A DNA stretch of 7,855 nucleotides from Acidobacteriota bacterium (GTDB lineage: Bacteria > Acidobacteriota > Terriglobia > Acidiferrales > UBA7541): NCBI GenBank assembly GCA_028876695.1, contig JAGWRH010000255.1, forward strand, positions 1 to 7,855, read 5' to 3'. The notes beneath the pieces were generated by a model, which made no database searches, was not told the DNA's origin, and saw only the letters and a list, made by a program, of their open reading frames with translations. Positions 1-5,543 of this stretch are shown here, in pieces (the first letter of the stretch is position 1; each line of letters starts with the position of its first letter). Made by a program: the position numbers and the translations under genes.

Positions 1-1
1 C

Positions 2-1114
2 TCCGGCGGCCCCGCCTACATTTCGCAACTCGCGGACGGCGTCCCGCAGGCCATGAATGTAGAGCATTACACGCAAATCATCCGCGAGAAGTCGGTCTTG
101 CGCGGATTGATCCATGCCGCGCAGGCCATCCAGGAGCGCGCGTTTGAAGGCCGCGAAAACGTCGATGAAATTCTCGACCAAGCCGAATCGTGGGTCTTCA
201 AGCTTGCCGAGCAGCGTATTCGCTCCGGATTTGTGGGAATCAAGCAGTTGGTTTCGGACAATTTCTCCCGCATCGAGCGGATTTTTTCCGAGGGGCGGCG
301 TGTCACCGGCCTGCCCAGCGGATATACGCAGCTCGATAATCAAACCTCGGGTCTCCAGCCTTCGGAGCTGATCATTCTGGCCGCTCGTCCCTCGATGGGC
401 AAGACGGCGCTGGCCCTGAACATCGCGGAAAACGTCGCGTTGCGCCAGCAGCAGCCTGTGGCCGTCTTCAGCCTGGAAATGTCCAAGGAGTCCTTGCTGC
501 AGCGTCTGATCGGTTCGCAGGCGCGAATCGATTCGCACCGCTTCCGTACCGGCCAGCTCGGGAAAGAAGATTGGCAGCGGATCGTGAGCGGCTTGGCGGT
601 GCTCGGCGACGCGCCGCTCTGGATCGACGATTCCGCTGCCAGCACCGTGCTGGAAATGAGTGCCAAGGCTCGTCGCCTGAAAAAAGACAAAGGACTGTCG
701 ATGGTCGTCGTCGATTACTTGCAGCTGATCACCGCGCACGGAAGATTCGGCAATCGAACGGAAGAAGTCTCGTACATTTCGCGCGCTCTGAAAGGCATGG
801 CCAAGGAGCTGCAGGTCCCCGTCGTCGTTCTCAGCCAGTTGACGCGCGCGCCGGCTCGCGAGGAGCGCGAGCCGCAACTGGCCGATCTGCGCGAATCGGG
901 CGCCATCGAGCAGGACGCGGACGTCGTGCTCTTCATCCACCGGCCGCATTTTTACAAGCCCGATGCGCCCGAGGAAGACCGCGCCAAGACCGATCTGATC
1001 ATCGCCAAGCAACGCAATGGCCCAACGGGCAAATTGAACTTTGTCTTTCTGAGCCGCTATACGCGATTCGAAGAAGCGGCCCCGGACACGTCGGACTCCT
1101 CACCGGACGAGTAA
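2..1114 (+). CDS. dnaB: Replicative DNA helicase DnaB, 5'-truncated by the window edge
   Basis: This is the hexameric helicase that unwinds DNA ahead of the replication fork and recruits primase. The frame is open to the first base, and the residues before the first internal ATG (position 53) read GGPAYISQLADGVPQA, which is normal DnaB sequence. So that ATG is not the start, and the N-terminal ~90-100 residues lie outside the window. Counting from the codon at position 2 (370 residues visible), the end of the N-terminal domain and the linker come first, followed by the RecA-like domain. That domain shows Walker A ARPSMGKTA (about 128-136), the catalytic Glu of SLEMS (about 159), Walker B VVVDYLQL (about 235-242), LSQLTRAP, DLRESGAIEQDADVV, and the KQRNGPTG motif near 336-343, which carries the arginine finger. 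The tail is short and acidic, ending in PDE. No intein interrupts the visible part. alr follows after 261 bases, an adjacency also found in E. coli. The family call is secure. Confidence 0.97.
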   Translation, partial: SGGPAYISQLADGVPQAMNVEHYTQIIREKSVLRGLIHAAQAIQERAFEGRENVDEILDQAESWVFKLAEQRIRSGFVGIKQLVSDNFSRIERIFSEGRRVTGLPSGYTQLDNQTSGLQPSELIILAARPSMGKTALALNIAENVALRQQQPVAVFSLEMSKESLLQRLIGSQARIDSHRFRTGQLGKEDWQRIVSGLAVLGDAPLWIDDSAASTVLEMSAKARRLKKDKGLSMVVVDYLQLITAHGRFGNRTEEVSYISRALKGMAKELQVPVVVLSQLTRAPAREEREPQLADLRESGAIEQDADVVLFIHRPHFYKPDAPEEDRAKTDLIIAKQRNGPTGKLNFVFLSRYTRFEEAAPDTSDSSPDE

Positions 1115-1375
1115 TTCCCAGCATCCGATCCGGCGCCGGCGTGGAAGCCGTGCCGCATCTGTGTCCGCTAGAGCGCGATGCCGCGAGCCGCATCCACCGG
1201 CGGCCGTCGCGATACCGGAGTTAAATCGTTGAATTTCTGCGCGATCCCGCGGCCCCGCAGGATGGTCCGCCGTGTGCTCCCTCACCGCGCGGCTGTTTAC
1301 CCAAACGCCGCGCTGTGGATTTGAGCGGTGTGATTTCCGTCGCACGCATGCGGCGACTCTGGCATCCTAAAAGCA
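1115..1375. other. Intergenic region between dnaB and alr
   Basis: This stretch of 261 bases has no credible gene. Open frames that cross it on either strand are arginine-rich composition artefacts without a recognisable domain. It holds a strong imperfect hairpin at 1287-1313 (listed separately). A smaller GTCGC/GCGAC hairpin at 1339-1357 encloses the palindrome CGCATGCG and ends 18 bases before the alr start. I see no convincing -35/-10 pair and no tRNA. The alr promoter, if alr has its own, must lie here or upstream. Confidence 0.6.
1287..1313 (+). terminator. Strong hairpin between dnaB and alr, possible terminator or leader structure
   Basis: GCGCGGC (1287-1293) and GCCGCGC (1307-1313) are perfect complements. 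Inside them GTTT (1295-1298) pairs with AAAC (1303-1306) around an ACCC loop, leaving a single bulged T at 1294. That gives about 11 base pairs with a four-base loop. The downstream bases TGTGGATTTG are only mildly T-rich, so this is a poor match to a classical intrinsic terminator. It could end dnaB transcription, or fold in the alr leader 62 bases before its start codon. The fold is seen directly; its role is inferred. Confidence 0.4.
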
Positions 1376-2536
1376 ATGGCGAAGACAATTCATCGCGGGG
1401 GAAGGCCGGTCTGGGCGGAGATTTCGCTGAAGGCCATCGCCAATAATCTGCGCGTTACGCGCCGTCACATTGGGCCGAAGCCGCAAATTTTGGCCGTCGT
1501 GAAATCGAACGGTTACGGACTGGGCGCCGTCCCGGTTGCCAAGGCTTTGCAGAAAGCGGGCGCGGATCGCTTTGGCGTGACGTGCGCCAACGAAGGAATT
1601 GAGCTGCGCGAATCCGGCATTCGCAAGCCGGTTCTCGTGCTCACTGGATTTTGGCCGGGAGAAGAGAAGCGCTTCATCGACAACCGCCTGACGCCCAGCG
1701 TTACGCGGCTCGATGACGTGAAACACCTGGAGCGTGCGGCAAAATCCGCTCGCGTGAAAGCACCGCTCAAATTCCACCTCAAGATCAATACGGGCATGAA
1801 CCGGCTCGGGATTTTGCCGTCCGAACTCGGCGCGTTCGCCGCGGCCTTCGCCGATTGCCGCCATCTCCAACTCGAAGGCACATTCACGCATTTCGCGTCC
1901 GCCGAGGATTTCAGCGCCCGCCAGACCGACGACCAGGAGGAAGTATTTCGAAGCTCCCTGGCGCGGATGCGCGAGCTCGGCATATCGCCGGGCATCGTCC
2001 ATTTGGCCAATAGTGGCGCGATCTGCGCGCGCCCCAGCACTTGGGCCGATATGGTGCGACCGGGCGCGATACTCTACGGCTACTATCAATCCTTCGATCC
2101 GCCGCAGAAGGGGCAGGAGGTCCGGCGCATGCTGCCGGTTGAGCCCAGTCTATCGCTGCGCGCCAGGATCATCTCTCTCCGCGACCTCCCAACTGGGCAA
2201 CCGGTCGGGTATTCCGCGCGATTCGTCACCGAGCGCCCGTCGCGCATTGCCGTGATCAACGCCGGTTACGCCGACGGTATTCTGCGCCAGCGCACCAATC
2301 ATGGCTGCGTGCTCGTTCGCGGCCGTCGAGTTCCGCTGGTCGGCACGATCTCGATGGACCTTACCACCCTCGATGTGACGAATGTCCCCGACGTCGCTCT
2401 CGGCGATGTGGTCACCATTTACGGGAAAGATGGCGACGACCAAATTCGCGTTTCCGATGTTGCCCATGAGATTGGCACCGTCACCTCGGACCTGCTGTGC
2501 GCCTTGGGCCGCCGCGTCGCGCGCTATTACCTCTAA
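1376..2536 (+). CDS. alr: Alanine racemase (PLP-dependent), peptidoglycan precursor supply
   Basis: The enzyme interconverts L- and D-alanine in the cytoplasm to supply D-Ala for peptidoglycan. The 386 residues are a normal length. The N-terminal TIM barrel carries the PLP lysine K43 in AVVKSNGYGLG. By alignment with Geobacillus Alr, other active-site positions are K136 (usually carbamylated) and R143 in HLKINTGMNRLG, H172, N212-S213, R228 and Y234. The C-terminal beta domain has the second catalytic base Y279 in PVGYSARF, Y298 in NAGYADG, and M327 in ISMD, and it ends in the usual RVARYYL-type tail. The PLP-lysine motif departs from the common VVKANAYGHG: the residue after Lys is Ser and the usual His is Leu. 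The start at 1376 is the only reasonable one, because an in-frame TGA lies at 1331-1333 with no start codon between. No clear Shine-Dalgarno precedes it. All catalytic residues are present, so activity is expected. Confidence 0.96.
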   Translation: MAKTIHRGGRPVWAEISLKAIANNLRVTRRHIGPKPQILAVVKSNGYGLGAVPVAKALQKAGADRFGVTCANEGIELRESGIRKPVLVLTGFWPGEEKRFIDNRLTPSVTRLDDVKHLERAAKSARVKAPLKFHLKINTGMNRLGILPSELGAFAAAFADCRHLQLEGTFTHFASAEDFSARQTDDQEEVFRSSLARMRELGISPGIVHLANSGAICARPSTWADMVRPGAILYGYYQSFDPPQKGQEVRRMLPVEPSLSLRARIISLRDLPTGQPVGYSARFVTERPSRIAVINAGYADGILRQRTNHGCVLVRGRRVPLVGTISMDLTTLDVTNVPDVALGDVVTIYGKDGDDQIRVSDVAHEIGTVTSDLLCALGRRVARYYL

Positions 2537-2578
2537 ATCGCCGGGTACCTCCTCGGTTAGGCCGCTGATCGGGTCTTT

Positions 2579-2598
2579 ACCTTAACGAATGTTAAGGT
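2579..2598. promoter_or_regulatory. Perfect 8-4-8 inverted repeat, putative operator
   Basis: ACCTTAAC (2579-2586), spacer GAAT, then GTTAAGGT (2591-2598): both arms match without error. It is AT-rich inside GC-rich DNA and ends one base before the -35 box of the promoter at 2600-2630, a typical place for a dimeric regulator to bind. The half-site resembles those of MerR-family operators as I remember them, but here it lies upstream of the best -35 rather than in the spacer. No regulator gene is in the window. As RNA it could form an 8-bp stem behind alr, but no U-tract follows, so a terminator is less likely. Confidence 0.5.
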
Positions 2599-2599
2599 G

Positions 2600-2630
2600 T
2601 TGACTGGTACTCGGACGAGGGTGCTATACT
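2600..2630 (+). promoter_or_regulatory. Sigma70-type promoter with extended -10, upstream of the PIN-TRAM gene
   Basis: The -35 is TTGACT (2600-2605, five of six consensus bases). The -10 is TATACT (2625-2630, five of six) preceded by TGC, which makes an extended -10. The spacer is 19 bases, longer than the optimal 17, but an extended -10 tolerates this. Transcription would start near 2637, leaving a leader of about 123 bases before the ATG at 2760. It probably serves the PIN-TRAM gene and perhaps the isoprenoid genes behind it. Confidence 0.6.
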
Positions 2631-2747
2631 TCAGCGATTCGGCAGTTTCGTGGCATTTTGCAAGCTGACCACCTAATTCCGAGCTTCGGCATCTGTTGCC
2701 GACAAGGGGACCACGGGGAATCATACCCATCCATACATGCGGTTCAT

Positions 2748-2754
2748 AAGGCGG
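2748..2754 (+). promoter_or_regulatory. Shine-Dalgarno that decides the PIN-TRAM start
   Basis: AAGGCGG, one mismatch from AAGGAGG, sits five bases before the ATG at 2760. It supports that ATG over the in-frame TTG at 2658, which has no such site and would add 34 residues without domain character. Confidence 0.6.
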
Positions 2755-2759
2755 TAGTC

Positions 2760-3983
2760 ATGCCAAGATTGTCCAGTGCGCCCGGCCAGATCCCGGGCAA
2801 TCCTGCCCGCGAAACACCCCTCGGTAAACCAGTCGTGATCTCTCGCGCGATGCGCGATAGCGTCGGCACGTTCTGGGACATGCTCGTGGTGCGCCTGATT
2901 TTTATCATCGTGTGTACCGGGGCGGGGTATCACTTTCGCCCGTTCAGCCTTCCGCGTCTGCACGCGGCCCTCGCCGGCTTGCTGTTCGCCGTTGCCATCA
3001 TTCTCTTCGAGCTCCGCTTGCGGAAGGCGAGCCTGCGTAGGCTGATCGGGGCGGCCACCGGCTCGATCCTCGGTATTCTCGGCGCGTACCTCACCTCGCT
3101 GATCTTCATGCACACCACCATGCCGGAGGCGACGCGCTCCTTCTTCAGCCTGTCGATTTTCCTGGTGATGGCCTACATCGGCCTGGTGCTCGGCGCCAAT
3201 AAGGGCGACATGCTGAACCTCCAGGCTCTCGGAGGCCTTTTCGGCACCGAACGCGGCGCGCGCCATTCCACGAAATTGCTGGATACCAGCGTCATTATCG
3301 ACGGCCGTGTCGCGGACATCGCCGAAACTCTTTTTCTGGACGGTACCGTTGTGATCCCGCAATTCGTCCTGCGCGAACTGCAATTGGTTGCCGATTCCGC
3401 CGACCCGCTGAAGCGCCAGCGTGGCCGCCGCGGCCTCGAAGTCTTGCAGCGCATCCAGAAAATGACTCAGCTCGACGTGCAGATTGCCGAAGACGACTTC
3501 CCGCAAATCGCGGAAGTCGATATGAAGTTGATCGAGCTAGCCAAGCGGTACGACGCGAAAATCGTCACCAACGATTTCAACCTCAATAAAGTTGCCACGC
3601 TGCAGGGCATTGAAGTGATGAACGTCAACCAGCTCGCCAACGCCCTCAAGCCCGTGGTGCTGCCCGGCGAGGCCATGCGCGTGTTCATCCTGCGCGAAGG
3701 CAAGGAATACAACCAGGGCGTGGCATATCTCGACGACGGCACGATGGTCGTGGTTGATGGCGCCCGTCGCATGATCAATAAAACGATCGACATCGCCGTC
3801 ACATCGGTGCATCAGACCACTGCCGGGAAAATGATTTTTGGGCGCTTCGACGAGCGCGCCGAGCAGTCGCGGCCCGGCTCCGCCGTCGTCGCGCAAAACG
3901 AGCCGCCTGCTCCCCGCGGCGCCGAAAATGGCCCCGGCGGCGAGCGGCCGCGCCCGCTGTATCCCGAATCCGGCCGGTCCTGA
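2760..3983 (+). CDS. Membrane-anchored PIN-TRAM domain protein (YacL type), putative RNase
   Basis: The 407-residue protein has a hydrophilic N-terminus (1-38), four predicted membrane segments (about 40-58, 68-84, 97-117, 127-147), a PIN domain (about 172-290), a TRAM domain (about 298-362) and a Gly/Pro/Arg-rich tail (365-407). This is the layout of Bacillus YacL. The PIN acidic residues are visible: D175 and D181 in LDTSVIIDGR, E206 in VLRELQ, D254 in VDMKLIELAK and D272 in TNDFN, so a metal-dependent RNase site is likely intact. TRAM domains usually bind RNA. The family's cellular substrate is not established to my knowledge. I chose the ATG at 2760 because of its Shine-Dalgarno; an in-frame TTG at 2658 would give 441 residues. 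ispD follows after 102 bases, as yacL precedes ispD in B. subtilis. The tail after TRAM is poorly conserved in character and may be disordered. Confidence 0.9.
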   Translation: MPRLSSAPGQIPGNPARETPLGKPVVISRAMRDSVGTFWDMLVVRLIFIIVCTGAGYHFRPFSLPRLHAALAGLLFAVAIILFELRLRKASLRRLIGAATGSILGILGAYLTSLIFMHTTMPEATRSFFSLSIFLVMAYIGLVLGANKGDMLNLQALGGLFGTERGARHSTKLLDTSVIIDGRVADIAETLFLDGTVVIPQFVLRELQLVADSADPLKRQRGRRGLEVLQRIQKMTQLDVQIAEDDFPQIAEVDMKLIELAKRYDAKIVTNDFNLNKVATLQGIEVMNVNQLANALKPVVLPGEAMRVFILREGKEYNQGVAYLDDGTMVVVDGARRMINKTIDIAVTSVHQTTAGKMIFGRFDERAEQSRPGSAVVAQNEPPAPRGAENGPGGERPRPLYPESGRS

Positions 3984-3993
3984 CGCGCTGCTT

Positions 3994-4017
3994 CCGCGCC
4001 AGGGGTCCCCGGCGCGG
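3994..4017 (+). terminator. GC-rich hairpin after the PIN-TRAM gene, possible terminator or attenuator
   Basis: CCGCGCC (3994-4000) and GGCGCGG (4011-4017) are perfect complements, and GGG/CCC inside can extend the stem with one bulged A. It starts 11 bases after the stop codon. The following TCTTCC is a weak pyrimidine tract, not a T-run. It may reduce read-through into ispD, but an efficient intrinsic terminator is uncertain. Confidence 0.4.
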
Positions 4018-4085
4018 TCTTCCGCGTTGGGGTGAGAATCATTCGCTCTGCGATTCCGCGGATGCGCTAGACTATCAACCCACCA

Positions 4086-4808
4086 ATGAGCCGCATCGCT
4101 GCTATCGTTCCCGCCGCCGGACTCGGCACGCGCATGGGCGCGGACACGCCGAAGCAGTTTCTCGAACTCGGCGGCGTGCCGCTGATCGTTTTCACGCTGC
4201 GCCGCCTGGCGGCCTGCCCCGCCATCACCGATTTCTTCATCGCCACGCGCGCGGACGATGTCGTGGCGCTCGAAGCCATGGTGGCGAAAGCGGCTCTGGG
4301 TCGGCCGGCGCGGGTGGTCCACGGAGGCGACACGCGCCAGCAGTCTGTCGCCAACGCACTGGCGCAGGTCGATGCATCCACGGAAATCGTGCTGGTGCAC
4401 GATGCCGTGCGGCCGTTCGTCACGCTCGCGCAGATCGAACGCGTGATCGCCGAAGCGCGCGCGCGCGGCGCGGCGATCCTCGGCATACCCGCGATCGACA
4501 CGGTTAAGGAAGTCAAGCGGGCAAGCCTGCCCGAAGACGTCGCGCTGATCTCCGCGACCATCCCCCGCGAACGCATCGTGCTCGCGCAAACGCCGCAGGT
4601 GTTTTCCTACGCGCTGCTCCGCGACGCGTTCAAGAAAGCCCAGCAGGACGGCATCACCGCTTCGGACGAAGCTGCCATCGTCGAGCGCTTCGGCCACGAC
4701 GTTTTCGTCGTGCTCGGCTCCGAGCGCAATCTCAAAATAACGCGTCCCGCGGACATGGAACTTGCAGCCTTTTATCTTGACCGGGAAACCGGCGGAGCCG
4801 AAAGGTGA
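4086..4808 (+). CDS. ispD: 2-C-methyl-D-erythritol 4-phosphate cytidylyltransferase (MEP pathway)
   Basis: The enzyme joins CTP and MEP to give CDP-ME and pyrophosphate, the third step of non-mevalonate isoprenoid synthesis. The 240 residues are a normal length. The nucleotide-binding loop PAAGLGTRMGADTPKQF (9-25) carries R16 and K23, equivalent to E. coli R20 and K27. Further motifs are GGDTRQQSV (80-88), VHDAVRPF (104-111; usually HDAARPF), PAIDTVKEV (135-143), LAQTPQVF (166-173), ASDEAAIVE (192-200) and NLKITRPAD (215-223) with K217, equivalent to the MEP-binding Lys near the E. coli C-terminus. No Shine-Dalgarno is visible before the ATG. The stop TGA overlaps the GTG of a small reading frame by four bases, and ispF lies 243 bases further on, as expected from the conserved ispD-ispF pairing. 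The call is secure. Confidence 0.97.
   Translation: MSRIAAIVPAAGLGTRMGADTPKQFLELGGVPLIVFTLRRLAACPAITDFFIATRADDVVALEAMVAKAALGRPARVVHGGDTRQQSVANALAQVDASTEIVLVHDAVRPFVTLAQIERVIAEARARGAAILGIPAIDTVKEVKRASLPEDVALISATIPRERIVLAQTPQVFSYALLRDAFKKAQQDGITASDEAAIVERFGHDVFVVLGSERNLKITRPADMELAAFYLDRETGGAER
4794..4797 (+). promoter_or_regulatory. Shine-Dalgarno for the small reading frame at 4805
   Basis: GGAG lies seven bases before the GTG at 4805, inside the end of ispD. ispD, ispF and rlmB themselves lack such a site, so its presence here favours the 60-residue frame being translated. Confidence 0.4.
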
Positions 4809-4987
4809 CCTTTGCGCCTGGCCAACGGCAGCCGGTTCCCGGCGGATCGATTGCAAGAGTGCAATCGGAACTCTTCTGGGTCGTCATGATCGCGCTGGCA
4901 ATCGTGCTGTGGCATATGCAGTCTTCCAGGAGGGCGCCGGCCGCGCCCCAGATGAGCTTTTACTCGTCGCCGTTTGGATCTTCATGA
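4805..4987 (+). CDS. Putative single-span membrane microprotein between ispD and ispF
   Basis: I do not recognise this 60-residue protein. It starts with GTG inside a GTGA overlap with the ispD stop and has GGAG seven bases upstream, both typical of translational coupling. Residues about 24-39 (LFWVVMIALAIVLWHM) form one clear hydrophobic span, followed by Arg-Arg and a Ser/Pro/Ala-rich tail. The N-terminus is Gly/Pro/Gln-rich. About 70 percent of third codon positions are G or C, compatible with coding but not decisive. Its stop is overlapped by ATGATGA, which starts the next tiny frame. An alternative is that a frameshift joins it to the +1 frame that continues to 5055, which has its own hydrophobic stretch (ELLLVAVWIFMM followed by KRR). 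It could also be non-coding spacer. Function is unknown. Confidence 0.4.
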   Translation: MTFAPGQRQPVPGGSIARVQSELFWVVMIALAIVLWHMQSSRRAPAAPQMSFYSSPFGSS

Positions 4988-5055
4988 TGAAGCGGCGAGC
5001 TCAGAAACCGCAAACTCCACCCCCGGCGGGTGTGGCAAACGGGCCAATCGGATGA
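4984..5055 (+). CDS. Possible 23-codon coupling peptide ending on the ispF start
   Basis: This frame starts at ATG 4984 (or the next codon, ATG 4987), overlapping the TGA of the 60-residue frame. It runs through a basic, Pro-rich peptide beginning MMKRRAQKPQ, and its TGA (5053-5055) overlaps the ispF ATG as ATGA. It is too short and too biased to recognise. It may be a true leader-like peptide, a reinitiation relay carrying ribosomes to ispF, the C-terminal end of a frameshifted small membrane protein, or chance. The overlaps are directly visible; translation is inferred. Confidence 0.2.
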   Translation: MMKRRAQKPQTPPPAGVANGPIG

Positions 5056-5528
5056 ACTACTCCGGCATCGGTTACGATCTGCACCGCCTCCAGCCCGGTC
5101 GCAAGCTGATGATCGGCGGCGTGGAAATCCCTTTCGACAAGGGCTCGCTCGGCCATTCCGATGGCGATGTGCTTTGCCATGCGCTATGCGATGCGCTGCT
5201 CGGCGCCGCATCGCTCGGCGACATCGGCTCACACTTTCCCGATACCGATCCGAAATGGAAAGGGGCGTCGAGCCTGCTGTTCCTTCAGCACGCGCGGAAG
5301 TTGCTGTCGGATCGCAAAATGCGCGTCATCCACGTGGATGCTGTGGTGATTTGCGAGCGGCCCAAGCTCGGGCCGCATTTTCCTGCGATGCGCGCCGCCC
5401 TCGCCAATGCGCTCGAGCTCGCGTCCGACCACATCAGCTTGAAAGCCAAGACCAACGAAGGCTGCGGCGAAATCGGCCGCGGCGAAGCCATCGCCTGCCA
5501 CGCCATCGCGACCGTTGGAATCCACTAG
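5052..5528 (+). CDS. ispF: 2-C-methyl-D-erythritol 2,4-cyclodiphosphate synthase (MEP pathway)
   Basis: IspF cyclises CDP-ME 2-phosphate to MEcPP with release of CMP, the fifth MEP step. The start at 5052 gives 158 residues, the usual family length; longer in-frame extensions upstream have no family character. Metal ligands D9 and H11 in GIGYDLHRL and H43 in the GHSDGDVLCHALCDA motif (34-48) are present. GDIGSHFPDTDPKWKG (56-71) and the C-terminal KAKTNEGCGEIGRGEAIA (131-148) follow. The last motif is normally GRGEGIA, so Ala146 replaces a well-conserved Gly; the catalytic acidic and hydroxyl residues nearby are kept. No Shine-Dalgarno is visible, but the ATGA overlap with the preceding tiny frame suggests coupled initiation. 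rlmB starts 15 bases downstream. The call is secure; the effect of Ala146 is unknown. Confidence 0.96.
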   Translation: MNYSGIGYDLHRLQPGRKLMIGGVEIPFDKGSLGHSDGDVLCHALCDALLGAASLGDIGSHFPDTDPKWKGASSLLFLQHARKLLSDRKMRVIHVDAVVICERPKLGPHFPAMRAALANALELASDHISLKAKTNEGCGEIGRGEAIACHAIATVGIH

Positions 5529-5543
5529 CTCCGCCGCCTCTCC

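Larger units (their letters stand above)
2537..2759. other. Intergenic region and leader upstream of the PIN-TRAM gene
   Basis: These 223 bases separate alr from the next coding start. They contain a 20-base perfect inverted repeat (2579-2598), a promoter (2600-2630), a predicted leader of about 120 bases with a small TCGGCA/TGCCGA hairpin (2686-2702), and a six-codon reading frame at 2737-2757 (Met-Arg-Phe-Ile-Arg-Arg-stop) that covers the Shine-Dalgarno of the PIN-TRAM gene. No larger gene is apparent. Confidence 0.6.

Noticed and set aside
571..1224. Long +1 frame of 217 codons within dnaB
   Set aside because: Arg-rich, no domain, overlaps the conserved helicase frame; a GC-rich shadow.
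1367..2089. 240-codon minus-strand frame opposite alr
   Set aside because: No recognisable motif, and alr on the plus strand has complete catalytic residues.
4042..4073. Promoter for ispD with TAGACT (4068-4073) as -10, giving a nearly leaderless transcript
   Set aside because: No acceptable -35 at 16-18 bases, and the -10 alone is common by chance.
3537..4856. 439-codon minus-strand frame opposite the PIN-TRAM gene and ispD
   Set aside because: Spans two well-supported genes, low-complexity Arg/Gly/His-rich translation, no domain.
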